Of a stretch of 47,744 bases of DNA, positions 34,426-42,130 are shown in pieces; within the stretch, counting starts at the first letter, position 1, and each line of letters opens with the position of its first letter. Origin of the DNA: Microcaldota archaeon. Lineage in GTDB: Archaea; Micrarchaeota; Micrarchaeia; Micrarchaeales; Micrarchaeaceae. The notes beneath the pieces were generated by a model, which was not told the DNA's origin, searched no databases, and saw only the letters and a program-made list of their open reading frames with translations. The DNA lies in the NCBI GenBank assembly GCA_021807115.1, contig JAKAPJ010000009.1, positions 1 through 47,744 on the forward strand, read 5' to 3'. A program made the translations under genes and the position numbers.

Positions 34426-35609
34426 TGGATATAGCAAGCATGCATGCAACATTCAGGAAGATGAAGCTTGCGGAGCTTGAGAAATGGACAAAGCTTGCCC
34501 CTGAAGATCTGGGCAGGGCGATGAAGAATGCATCGGTGCACGAATGGGCGTTGCTCAGGACGTGCAACCGCTTTGAGGTCTATGCTGCTGCGCCTTCAGC
34601 CGCGAGGTTCAGGGACGCGTTGGGCGCCCTCGCTGACAGCATGGGCACGCACAACATTTACTTCCTTGAGGGTGTGGAATCCCAGAGGCATCTGATGGAA
34701 GTGTGCTCGGGCCTGGATTCCATGGTCGTTGGCGAGCAGGAGATCCAGCGGCAGGTCAAGGAATCGCTTGGGGCGGCGCAGAAGGAGGGGCGCTGCGGCA
34801 AGACCATCAACTACATGTTCATGAAGGCGATAAGCACGGGCAAAGAGGTTAGGGAGAAAACTGCCGTAACGAGGGGTGTGGTGTCAATACCGCAGGCGGT
34901 TGCCAGGGTGGTGGCGGGGCATAAAGGCATTGGTAGCGTGTGCGTGGTCGGCACCGGACAGATGGCGAAGAGCGTTATGGGCAGCCTCAGGGGCGCAGGA
35001 TTTAGCATGACGGTGTGCGGGAGGAGGGAGGGGAAGGCGAGGGAGCTTGCAGCGCTCTTCTCGGCACGGGCATCAGGGATGGAAGGGCTTGACCCGTCAC
35101 GGTTCGATGTTGTAATAACTGCAGTATCCGCACAGTGCCCAGTGCTGCACATGGCCGGGGGAGACATGCCGCGGCTGGTGATAGACATGGGCAACCCTCG
35201 CAACGTGGAGGGCGCATGGGATGGCCAGTACGTGTCGCTCGACGACCTGAAGAAGCATGTGCACAGGAACATGAAGGTAAGGAAGGGGGATGTGAGGAAG
35301 GCAAATGAGATAATTTCGAGGAACGCGGCTTCGGCGGGGGAGAAACTTAGGATGATGGATGCAGAGGCTGTGATATCGCAGATGTATATGAACGCGGAAA
35401 GGGCCAGGGCTTCGGCAACAGCCAGGGCCCTGACATCCATTGGGGAGGAGCACAGGCGCACGGTGGATGATATGACCAGGTCCCTCACAAACGCGATACT
35501 TGCGGACCAGACCGCCAGGATAAAGAGCGTGCTGTGCAGCGGCGACAAGGCTAAGATAGCCGCCCTTATGGAGATATACGGGGGCGGCGGGTCGGGTGGG
35601 AAGGAATGA
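34425..35609 (+). CDS. hemA: Glutamyl-tRNA reductase
   Basis: A 394-residue NADPH enzyme that makes glutamate-1-semialdehyde from Glu-tRNA, the committed C5 step. LLRTCNRFEVYA holds the catalytic C47; SGLDSMVVGEQEIQRQVKES is the next family signature, followed by the Rossmann motif VVGTGQMAKSVM and the C-terminal helical dimer region. The ATG at 34425 forms TGATG with the hemD stop; a GTG three bases earlier is an alternative. Its presence shows that 5-aminolevulinate comes from the C5 pathway rather than from glycine and succinyl-CoA. Confidence 0.95.
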   Translation: MDIASMHATFRKMKLAELEKWTKLAPEDLGRAMKNASVHEWALLRTCNRFEVYAAAPSAARFRDALGALADSMGTHNIYFLEGVESQRHLMEVCSGLDSMVVGEQEIQRQVKESLGAAQKEGRCGKTINYMFMKAISTGKEVREKTAVTRGVVSIPQAVARVVAGHKGIGSVCVVGTGQMAKSVMGSLRGAGFSMTVCGRREGKARELAALFSARASGMEGLDPSRFDVVITAVSAQCPVLHMAGGDMPRLVIDMGNPRNVEGAWDGQYVSLDDLKKHVHRNMKVRKGDVRKANEIISRNAASAGEKLRMMDAEAVISQMYMNAERARASATARALTSIGEEHRRTVDDMTRSLTNAILADQTARIKSVLCSGDKAKIAALMEIYGGGGSGGKE

Positions 35610-37030
35610 GGGATATTGTGGTCATAGGAGGGGGCATATCAGGGCTTTCCGCAGCATACTATATCAGGAAACTGGCCGCAGGCAGCGGTACTGAGGTGAA
35701 TGTGACACTGCTGGAGGAGGGGGGGAGGACAGGCGGGAAGATACGCACGGATTTTGATGGAGGGTTCTTGGTTGAGGGCGGACCGGATTCCGTGATGGCG
35801 TCCAGAGGTCGTTTCATGGAACTGTGCGAGGAGCTGGGGATATGGGGGCGCGTTATCGCGCCCAGTGCGCAGAATGGCGGCACGTTCATATTCTTAGACG
35901 GCGCGCTAAAGAAGATCCCTTCCGGCATGACGCTTATGCTGCCTACGAGCATCGGCAGCCTTGCGGTGTCGGACATAATATCCTACAAGGGTAAGGCAAG
36001 GTCGGCGATGGAGGTGCTCGTGCCGAGAAGGACGGATGACTTGGACGAATCAGTGGCGAGCTTCGTTAGGAGGAGGTTCGGCGCGGAGGTGTACGAGAGG
36101 ATGGCGGAGCCCATAATCAGCGGAATACATTCTGGAAATCCGGAGATCACCAGCACAAAGTGCACATTCCCGCTTCTGCGCAAGATGGAGGCTGAGCACC
36201 GCAGCATCATAATCGGTATGCTCAAGTCTAGGAAAGGGGGCAAGAAGGGCGGCGCGGGCTTCGTCTCCTTTGACGGGGGAATGGCCTGCCTAGTGGCGGC
36301 GCTGGAGGCCGCAGTTGGCAAGCCTGCAATACGTACGAATTCACGCGCATGCAGGGTATCTGTGGATAGCGGGAGGGACGGGCTGGGGCGCGGCTACCAT
36401 ATAGGTATGGATGACGGCACATCGATACATGCGGATGCGGTGGTTTTCGCCACCCCTGCATTTGTCACCTCATCCCTTCTGGAGGGAATTGACAGGGGGC
36501 TGGCCAGCCTGCTGGCTGGTATACCCTATAACACTATAGCCACCGTGTCTTTGGCTTACAGGGAGGACAGCATGCCGGGCGGGGCGCAGGGCGCGGGATT
36601 CCTTGTGCCAAGGATAAGCGGCATGAGGCTTGCCGCCGCCACGTGGAGCTCGTCCAAATGGGCTGGGAGGGCGCCGGAGGGCCACTACCTGATAAGGTGC
36701 TACTTCAGCGGTGCGTACCAGGACGGGAGGGTGGCAATGGACAATGACGCGCTTGTGAGGGCGGCGGAGGAGGACCTGCGCACGGTGATGGGTGTGACTG
36801 CGAGGCCGGTGCTGGCCAAGGTGTACATATGGCGCAATGGCATGCCCCACTACACATTGGGGCACGATGAGAGAGTGGCTTCCATAGCCGCCGCTGCCGC
36901 GGCGCATGGCGGCATCTTCGTAATTGGTGCATGGAAGGGCGGCGCCGGTGTGCCCAGCTGCATAAGCGGGGCGTACGAGGAGTCCAGGCTCGTGGTGGAC
37001 TACATTTCTGGTTTGGAGGTGCGAAAATGA
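35606..37030 (+). CDS. hemY: HemY-type coproporphyrinogen/protoporphyrinogen oxidase
   Basis: A 474-residue FAD flavoprotein. The N-terminus IVVIGGGISGLSAAYYIRKL is the dinucleotide-binding fold, then EEGGRTGGKIRTDFDGGFLVEGGPDSVMA, the flavin/substrate loop of the HemY/PPOX family, and near the end GIFVIGAWKGGAGVPSCISGAYEES for FAD. It uses O2 to oxidise the porphyrinogen; the Gram-positive relatives (CgoX) act on coproporphyrinogen III. With the Bacillus-type ferrochelatase in the same operon and no HemN/HemF, coproporphyrinogen is the likely substrate. Overlaps hemA and the radical SAM gene by 4 bases each (ATGA). Confidence 0.9.
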   Translation: MRDIVVIGGGISGLSAAYYIRKLAAGSGTEVNVTLLEEGGRTGGKIRTDFDGGFLVEGGPDSVMASRGRFMELCEELGIWGRVIAPSAQNGGTFIFLDGALKKIPSGMTLMLPTSIGSLAVSDIISYKGKARSAMEVLVPRRTDDLDESVASFVRRRFGAEVYERMAEPIISGIHSGNPEITSTKCTFPLLRKMEAEHRSIIIGMLKSRKGGKKGGAGFVSFDGGMACLVAALEAAVGKPAIRTNSRACRVSVDSGRDGLGRGYHIGMDDGTSIHADAVVFATPAFVTSSLLEGIDRGLASLLAGIPYNTIATVSLAYREDSMPGGAQGAGFLVPRISGMRLAAATWSSSKWAGRAPEGHYLIRCYFSGAYQDGRVAMDNDALVRAAEEDLRTVMGVTARPVLAKVYIWRNGMPHYTLGHDERVASIAAAAAAHGGIFVIGAWKGGAGVPSCISGAYEESRLVVDYISGLEVRK

Positions 37031-38175
37031 CAACAGGTGGAACTCACGGAGGACATCAGGGCGGCGCGCACGGCATGGATTTCTCAAGCAAGCCTGTCCT
37101 TGTTTTCTGGGAGACGACAAAGGCGTGCATGCTGGCATGCAGGCACTGCAGGGCCTCTGCGATACATACGCAGCTGCCCGGTGAGCTCACCACCGACGAA
37201 GGGCGCATGCTCATAGACCAGATTGCATCGTTTGGAGGGCCGGCGCCGGTTGTAGTATTCACAGGAGGGGATCCCCTTATGCGCGGCGACATCTTCGAAC
37301 TGCTCGAATACGCTAAGCGTGCCGGGTTGAAGTTTGCGGTCTCACCGGCGGTCACAGGGCTACTCACAAGGGAGAAGCTTGAGAAGCTGCGGGACGCAGG
37401 AGTCACATCGATATCTGTAAGCCTAGACGGCGCATGCAGCGGCACTCATGACGGAATAAGGACGGTGGATGGCACATTCGATTGCACTCTGGAGGTGATG
37501 AGGGACGCGGTTGACATCGGCTTGGGGATACAGGTAAATACTACGGTGATGAAGAGGAACATAGGGGAGCTTGCCAGGATATTCCACCTGATAAAAGGCA
37601 TAGGAATAAGGACGTGGGAGGTGTTCTTCCTCATAAAGGTTGGCAGGGGGGCGGAACTGGAGGAGCTCGACCCTGCCGCCTACGAGAGCTCGTGCAACTT
37701 CCTGTACGACGCATCTAAGTACGGGATGGTGGTAAGGACGGTGGAGGCGCCTTTCATGCGCAGGGTGGCGAAGATGAGAGAGGGGGGACTGTACTGGGCA
37801 GACAAACGCTACACTGCCCTGCACGATGAGCTCGTCGCGCTGGAAGGCGAGCCGACCTTCTCATCCACCATATCACCGCGCGGCACGCTTGACGGGGACG
37901 GGATAGTGTTTGTGGGATACGACGGCGCGGTATACCCTGGCGGCTTCCTGCCGGAGAGGGTGGGTAACGTAAGGGAGGGCAACATAGTGCAGCTTTACCG
38001 TGAAAACCCGATAATGAGGGACATAAGGGAAAGGAGGATGGAGGGAAAGTGCGGGGGCTGCGGCTATAGGGCGGCGTGCGGCGGAAGCAGGGCGCGGGCG
38101 TATGCCGCCTGCGGCAATCCGCTTGCATCGGATCCTGCATGCATGCTCGTCGCAGCTGACAGCATCGGGCACTGA
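37027..38175 (+). CDS. Radical SAM/SPASM protein, probable coproheme decarboxylase (AhbD-like)
   Basis: A 382-residue iron-sulfur enzyme. The radical SAM cluster motif is C34-x3-C38-x2-C41 (TKACMLACRHCRAS), followed by VVFTGGDPLMRGD and SISVSLDGACSGTHD. The C-terminus has a SPASM-like auxiliary cluster set: C342, C345, C351, C362, C372. The layout and the stretch WEVFFLIKVGRGAEL match, as I recall, the TIGR04053-type proteins related to AhbD, which converts Fe-coproporphyrin III to heme. In this operon the last step, normally done by HemQ/ChdC, has no other candidate. The N-terminus (residues 4-16) is a Gly/His-rich tail that might bind metal. The ATG overlaps the hemY stop. Confidence 0.85.
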   Translation: MTTGGTHGGHQGGAHGMDFSSKPVLVFWETTKACMLACRHCRASAIHTQLPGELTTDEGRMLIDQIASFGGPAPVVVFTGGDPLMRGDIFELLEYAKRAGLKFAVSPAVTGLLTREKLEKLRDAGVTSISVSLDGACSGTHDGIRTVDGTFDCTLEVMRDAVDIGLGIQVNTTVMKRNIGELARIFHLIKGIGIRTWEVFFLIKVGRGAELEELDPAAYESSCNFLYDASKYGMVVRTVEAPFMRRVAKMREGGLYWADKRYTALHDELVALEGEPTFSSTISPRGTLDGDGIVFVGYDGAVYPGGFLPERVGNVREGNIVQLYRENPIMRDIRERRMEGKCGGCGYRAACGGSRARAYAACGNPLASDPACMLVAADSIGH

Positions 38176-38189
38176 ATTGGTTGATTAGT

Positions 38190-39476
38190 ATGGCGGGATA
38201 CAAAACCTCAAGGAGGCTCTATGCAATTGCCAAAAGGGTAATGGTTGGAGGGGTGAGCAGCCCTGTCAGGGCCTTCCAATCGGTGGGCGGGGGGCCTCTG
38301 TTCCTGGATAGGGGGCGCGGGCCGTGGATATGGGATGTGGACGGCAACCGCCTGCTGGATTACGTATGCTCGTGGGGCGCCCTGATACTGGGGCATGCAA
38401 ACAGGAGGGTAGCAGGAAGGGCCGCACGCGCAGTTGCGGCAGGGTCGAGCTTCGGTGCACCTACTGTGCCGGAGCTCATGATGGCGAGGGAGATAAAAAA
38501 GCGCATGAGGTCCATGGAGAAGGTAAGGTTCGTCAACTCGGGAACAGAGGCCACAATGTCAGCCGTACGGCTCGCCAGGGCGTATACGAAACGCGCCAAG
38601 GTGATAAAATTTGACGGCTGCTACCATGGGCATGCGGACCAGTTCCTTTCCGGGGCGGGGTCGGGCCTTGCCACACTTGGCATACCCCAATCAGCAGGAG
38701 TCCTGCCGGGCGCGGTGAGGGACGTGGTTACGCTGCGGTACAATGACATTGAGGCGCTGGACGGGGCTTTTGGCAGGATGGGGAATGATATAGCCGCGGT
38801 TATCGTGGAGCCGGTCGCAGGGAACATGGGAGTCGTGCCGGCGCGGCGGGGGTTCCTTGAGGCGGCGAGGAGGCTGTGCACGGAAAACGGGTCGCTGCTG
38901 ATATTCGATGAGGTGATAACAGGTTTCAGGGTGGGGCCGCACGGGGCGCAGGGACTGTACGGCATAAGGCCCGACATAACGTGCCTTGGCAAGATAATAG
39001 GAGGGGGATTTCCTGTGGGGGCATACGGCGCTGGCCGCAGGATAATGGACCTTGTGGCGCCAAACGGTCCTGTTTACCAGGCAGGAACGTTGTCAGGAAA
39101 CCCTGTTGCCATGGCTGCTGGACTGGCAACACTGTCGCTGCTGGACAGGAGTGCTTATGCGAGGTTGGAGAGGCAGTCGGGCGACTTGGAGCGGGGTATA
39201 GCTGATGCCGCGGCGCGGAGCGGCGTGGACATGGAAGTAAACAGGGTTGGCTCCATGCTGGGGGTCTTCTTCACCGGCAGGCATGTAGAGAACTTTGACG
39301 ATGCGAAGCTTACGGACCCGAAACTGTTCAGGAAGTTCTTCTGGGGCATGCTTAGGAATGGGGTGTACCTGCCGCCTTCGCGGTTCGAATCCATGTTCGT
39401 CTCCACATCTCACGGCGAGGGCCAGATAGGGATGACGGTGGATGCCGCTGGAAGGGTAATGGAGGGGTTGCGGTGA
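38190..39476 (+). CDS. hemL: Glutamate-1-semialdehyde 2,1-aminomutase
   Basis: A 428-residue PLP enzyme that turns glutamate-1-semialdehyde into 5-aminolevulinate. Signatures: GGVSSPVRAFQSVGG, VRFVNSGTEATMSAVRLARAYT, FDGCYHGHAD, IFDEVITGFRVG, and CLGKIIGGGFPVGAYG with the PLP Lys at about residue 268, as expected for the family. The frame opens at a TTG at 38181; the ATG at 38190 with GGTTGAT before it fits the family start. It lies 14 bases after the radical SAM stop and its stop is followed by hemB with overlapping frames. Confidence 0.95.
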   Translation: MAGYKTSRRLYAIAKRVMVGGVSSPVRAFQSVGGGPLFLDRGRGPWIWDVDGNRLLDYVCSWGALILGHANRRVAGRAARAVAAGSSFGAPTVPELMMAREIKKRMRSMEKVRFVNSGTEATMSAVRLARAYTKRAKVIKFDGCYHGHADQFLSGAGSGLATLGIPQSAGVLPGAVRDVVTLRYNDIEALDGAFGRMGNDIAAVIVEPVAGNMGVVPARRGFLEAARRLCTENGSLLIFDEVITGFRVGPHGAQGLYGIRPDITCLGKIIGGGFPVGAYGAGRRIMDLVAPNGPVYQAGTLSGNPVAMAAGLATLSLLDRSAYARLERQSGDLERGIADAAARSGVDMEVNRVGSMLGVFFTGRHVENFDDAKLTDPKLFRKFFWGMLRNGVYLPPSRFESMFVSTSHGEGQIGMTVDAAGRVMEGLR

Positions 39477-39493
39477 TTTGGATGGAGGGTGGA

Positions 39494-40474
39494 ATGGCTA
39501 GCAGAATAGGCCAAAGGATGAGGAGGCTGAGAAATAACGATGTGCTGCGGGGCATGCTGAGCGAGACTAGGCTGGATGCCGGGGAATTTGTCGCTCCGGT
39601 GTTTGTGAGGCACGGCAGGCACGTTGTGGAAGAGGTAGGCGCGATGCCGGGCGTACACAGGTACTCGCATGACACTGTGGGCAGGTATGCTGCGCAGCTT
39701 GCCGACTGCGGGATAAAGTCCATGCTCATTTTTGGCATACCTAAGTCCAAGGACAGCGTGGGCTCGCACGCGTACGCGAGCAGCGGGGTCGTGCCTGCGG
39801 CCATAAGGGCCGTGCATGATAGCGTGCCGTCCATGGTCGTGATGGCTGACGTGTGCCTTTGCGAGTACACGGCCCATGGGCACTGCGGGGTGCTTAAGGG
39901 GAGGAATGTTGACAATGACAGGACGCTGCCGCTACTGGCTAGGGCTGCGGTGCAGTACGCCAAGGCAGGGGCGGACGTGGTGGCGCCAAGCGCAATGATG
40001 GACGGGCAGGTGGCTGCGATAAGGGCAGGACTTGACCTGCATGGATACGAAGACACTCTCATCATGGGGTATTCCGCAAAGTATGCATCTTCATTCTACG
40101 GGCCGTTCAGGTCCGCCGCGGGCTCCGCGCCGTCGTTCGGAAACAGGAGGTCGTACCAGATGAACCCAGCAAACGCCAGGGAGGCGATGCGGGAGATAGA
40201 ACTTGACATAAGGGAGGGCGCCGACATGGTGATGGTCAAGCCGGCCATTGGGTTCCTTGATGTCATATCGGAGGCGAGGAAGCGCTTTGACGCACCGCTT
40301 GTTGGCTACAATGTAAGCGGGGAGTATGCGATGGTGAAGGCGGCTAGCCAGAACGGCTGGCTGGACGGCATGGCCGCGGCGGAGGAGATACTGATGTCAA
40401 TAAAGAGGGCGGGGGCTGATCTTGTGATAACATATCATGCAGAAGAGCTGGCCCGCCACATGAAGGGCAAGTGA
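39494..40474 (+). CDS. hemB: Delta-aminolevulinic acid dehydratase (porphobilinogen synthase)
   Basis: A 326-residue TIM-barrel enzyme that condenses two 5-aminolevulinates. The zinc-binding motif DVCLCEYTAHGHCG has the three Cys of the zinc-dependent type. The two active-site Lys are K196 (YSAKYASSFYGPF) and K249 (MVMVKPA). The frame is open from a GTG at 39473 overlapping hemL, but the ATG at 39494 follows GGAGGGTGG and matches the usual N-terminus RMRRLRNNDVLRGMLSETRL. Last gene of the heme operon; it converges with the NADP oxidoreductase 10 bases later. Confidence 0.95.
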   Translation: MASRIGQRMRRLRNNDVLRGMLSETRLDAGEFVAPVFVRHGRHVVEEVGAMPGVHRYSHDTVGRYAAQLADCGIKSMLIFGIPKSKDSVGSHAYASSGVVPAAIRAVHDSVPSMVVMADVCLCEYTAHGHCGVLKGRNVDNDRTLPLLARAAVQYAKAGADVVAPSAMMDGQVAAIRAGLDLHGYEDTLIMGYSAKYASSFYGPFRSAAGSAPSFGNRRSYQMNPANAREAMREIELDIREGADMVMVKPAIGFLDVISEARKRFDAPLVGYNVSGEYAMVKAASQNGWLDGMAAAEEILMSIKRAGADLVITYHAEELARHMKGK

Positions 40475-40484
40475 ATAGAGGCAG

Positions 40485-41201
40485 CTACTTGGCATTGGTG
40501 CGGCGCACAGGGTGCTGGTGCACCGCAGGCTGCCCCAGTTCCCCTGTTACGAGCTTGAATCCTATTTTCGTCCCCATCCTCTGCGCGAATGCTAGGGAGA
40601 TATTGAGCAGGCCTAGCGGCTCGAGGTATCTCGCGGCCTTGAGGGGGCCCGCGTCAATCGCTTCGAACCCGATGTCCTGCGCAAGCCGGATTACCTCTGA
40701 TCTGCTCTTTTGGTCGTCGCCGCATGCGAACATCGTGAGTTTTGTGCCGTGCAGCACACCTGTGCTCATGTGCTCCGCGAATATGGTGTTGAACGCCTTC
40801 ACCACGTTTGTTTTTGGCAGCATCTTGGAAAGCTCCTCCGCACCGGAAGTGGTGAAGCCTATTGCCAGGTCAAGGTTGCGCGTTATTGCGTTTGTCACGT
40901 CAACCACGGTCTTGTTCCTGAACTTCGCAGGTCCTATCCCAATTACCGTATCTCTTACTGAAGAGAAGGGCACGGCAATTATCACAATACTTCCGGCAGC
41001 CACGGCTTCGGACTGGGGTTTTATCATGACATTCTTTGGTAGCCTCTCCATCCGATCCATGACATCGTTCGGATGCCTTGACCCGAGCACAACGGAGTAG
41101 CCGGCCCTTGAAAGGCCCCTTGCAAGGTTTAGGGCCACCTGCCCGGTTCCTATGATGCCTATGGTAGTGTCTGTCTGTTGCAATGCGTGTTCGTCCTGCA
41201 T
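40485..41201 (-). CDS. NADP-dependent oxidoreductase of the F420H2:NADP/STEAP-like family
   Basis: A 238-residue Rossmann protein: IGIIGTGQVALNLARGLSRAGYSVVLGSR binds NADP (SR after the second strand fits the 2'-phosphate), then VIIAVPFSSV, VVDVTNAITRN, and VVKAFNTIFAEHMSTG, the signature of the COG2085 family that contains F420H2:NADP oxidoreductase and the STEAP reductase domain. Whether F420 or a flavin is the partner cannot be read from this. The promoter (TATA at 41243-41251) carries a perfect 16-bp palindrome 8 bp upstream, and the HxlR-family regulator is the next gene upstream, so it is a likely member of that regulon. Confidence 0.85.
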   Translation of the reverse strand: MQDEHALQQTDTTIGIIGTGQVALNLARGLSRAGYSVVLGSRHPNDVMDRMERLPKNVMIKPQSEAVAAGSIVIIAVPFSSVRDTVIGIGPAKFRNKTVVDVTNAITRNLDLAIGFTTSGAEELSKMLPKTNVVKAFNTIFAEHMSTGVLHGTKLTMFACGDDQKSRSEVIRLAQDIGFEAIDAGPLKAARYLEPLGLLNISLAFAQRMGTKIGFKLVTGELGQPAVHQHPVRRTNAK

Positions 41202-41259
41202 TCAAATCACTGAAGCTTGCGCCCCTTTGATTTGTGTTTTGTATATTAAAAAGAAGCGA

Positions 41260-41275
41260 GTATCCGACGGGATAC
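41260..41275. promoter_or_regulatory. 16-bp perfect palindrome GTATCCGACGGGATAC
   Basis: GTATCC-N4-GGATAC, exact inverted repeat, 8 bp upstream of the minus-strand TATA box ATATTAAAA (41243-41251) of the NADP oxidoreductase gene. The best match in the set, used here as the reference. Confidence 0.65.
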
Positions 41276-41331
41276 CATTGGAACAGGGGAGTTTGTCGGC
41301 GCGATTAAGCATGGGTGCCAGGGGGGCTTTA

Positions 41332-41778
41332 TCAGGATGACTTGGCGGAGGGCTTCCCGAAGACATTGCAGGCACTGCACTTTATGTACTTGCAGTACGA
41401 GTTCATCCCATACCAGCAAATTCCGACTTCCTTTGCCTTCTTTATAACTCCCGCAACGGCCTCGCCCTTCTTTGTGAGCGCATACTCAGTGTGGAGCACG
41501 TTTCCCTCCCACCTTTCGCCCTTGCTTATTACGGACGTGGCGTAGAGGTCCTTGAGGCACTTGCTGAGATTCCTAGGTGTTATTCCCCCGACAGAGGACT
41601 GCAAATCGTTGAAGGAAACCTTGTTGCCGGAGAAGTAGAGCTCTTCGAGGACTGGCACTGTCCACTTCTTGCCCAGCAGCCTCATCATGCTCAGTGTTGG
41701 GCATTTTGGCTTGGTATCGGCCCTTGGCATGGCGCAGCTTGATGTTATTACGCTATCCATTCTGATATCGCCAGCCAT
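41332..41778 (-). CDS. HxlR/DUF24-family winged-helix regulator with Cys-rich tail
   Basis: A 148-residue regulator. The core, KCPTLSMMRLLGKKWTVPVLEELYFSGNKVSFNDLQSSVGGITPRNLSKCLKDL, is the HxlR winged helix. Cys26 in KCP sits where YodB/HypR-type redox sensors have their reactive Cys, and Cys15 lies upstream. The tail GICWYGMNSYCKYIKCSACNVF has four more Cys and may bind a metal or form disulfides. The ATG at 41778 follows AGGTGA; a GTG at 41802 opens the same frame. Its promoter is flanked by two palindromes (41808-41823 between TATA and start, 41843-41858 upstream), as expected for autoregulation. Likely controls the seven-site set described in the findings. Confidence 0.83.
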   Translation of the reverse strand: MAGDIRMDSVITSSCAMPRADTKPKCPTLSMMRLLGKKWTVPVLEELYFSGNKVSFNDLQSSVGGITPRNLSKCLKDLYATSVISKGERWEGNVLHTEYALTKKGEAVAGVIKKAKEVGICWYGMNSYCKYIKCSACNVFGKPSAKSS

Positions 41779-41807
41779 TGTTTCACCTACGTACTTTCTC
41801 ACAATTG

Positions 41808-41823
41808 GTATACTGTAGGATAC
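41808..41823. promoter_or_regulatory. Palindrome GTATACTGTAGGATAC over the regulator start region
   Basis: It lies between the minus-strand TATA box (41828-41836) and the expected transcript start near 41806, so binding would block its own promoter. The extended form GGTATAC-TGTA-GGATACC is 18 bp. Confidence 0.6.
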
Positions 41824-41842
41824 CTAGTATTTAAATGTGCTA

Positions 41843-41858
41843 GTACCCTTACAGGTAT
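41843..41858. promoter_or_regulatory. Palindrome GTACCCTTACAGGTAT upstream of the regulator TATA box
   Basis: Same half-sites, placed 6 bp upstream of the TATA box at 41828-41836; matches the usual position of this element before the other promoters. Confidence 0.55.
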
Positions 41859-41883
41859 TGCTTGCATGCGTGGATGCGGACTG

Positions 41884-41899
41884 CTACCTAGTTGGGTAC
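41884..41899. promoter_or_regulatory. Palindrome CTACCTAGTTGGGTAC upstream of small RNA copy 2
   Basis: TACC-N6-GGTA inverted repeat, 8 bp upstream of the plus-strand TATA box ATAAATAT (41908-41915) that drives the small RNA. Confidence 0.55.
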
Positions 41900-41936
41900 T
41901 TGGCGGCATAAATATCTGGAGCGCGTGTATATGTAC

Positions 41937-42030
41937 TGAGAAGGCGCAGATGCGTGGGCGAAATTGCAGGATTTCGGATTTGCCTTCCTGTGCGATAAAG
42001 GCGCACCTTCCCCACCCACGCATGCTTTTT
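41937..42030 (+). ncRNA. Structured small RNA, copy 2
   Basis: The predicted transcript starts TGAGAAGGC at 41937, 26 bases from the TATA centre. Closing stem ATGCGTGGG/CCCACGCAT (41950-41958 with 42015-42023), inner hairpin CGAAAT-TGCAGG-ATTTCG (41959-41976), linker TTGCCTTCCT, hairpin GTGCG-ATAAAGG-CGCAC (41990-42006), then CTTCC before the closing strand. A T5 run at 42026-42030 follows the stem. Compared with copy 1, the last pair of the second hairpin changes from A-T to G-C, keeping the pairing. A 75-residue frame runs through it, but it is not conserved in copy 1. Confidence 0.68.
42026..42030 (+). terminator. T-run after small RNA copy 2
   Basis: GCTTTTTATC directly after the closing stem; oligo-T is the known archaeal termination signal. 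Copy 1 has only a TTT at the matching place. Confidence 0.45.
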
Positions 42031-42130
42031 ATCCCGCAGTTGGTCTTGTGCACATGTTTGGCGCGGGCCTTGCAACTCTCGCAGAAGCCATGAAAGTATC
42101 AGAGCTGCACCTGTACAATTGGCCTTGTAG

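Noticed and set aside
41866-42093. 75-codon frame across small RNA copy 2
   Set aside because: The related copy at 15415 keeps the stems and bases but not the reading frame, so an RNA explains the conservation better than a protein.
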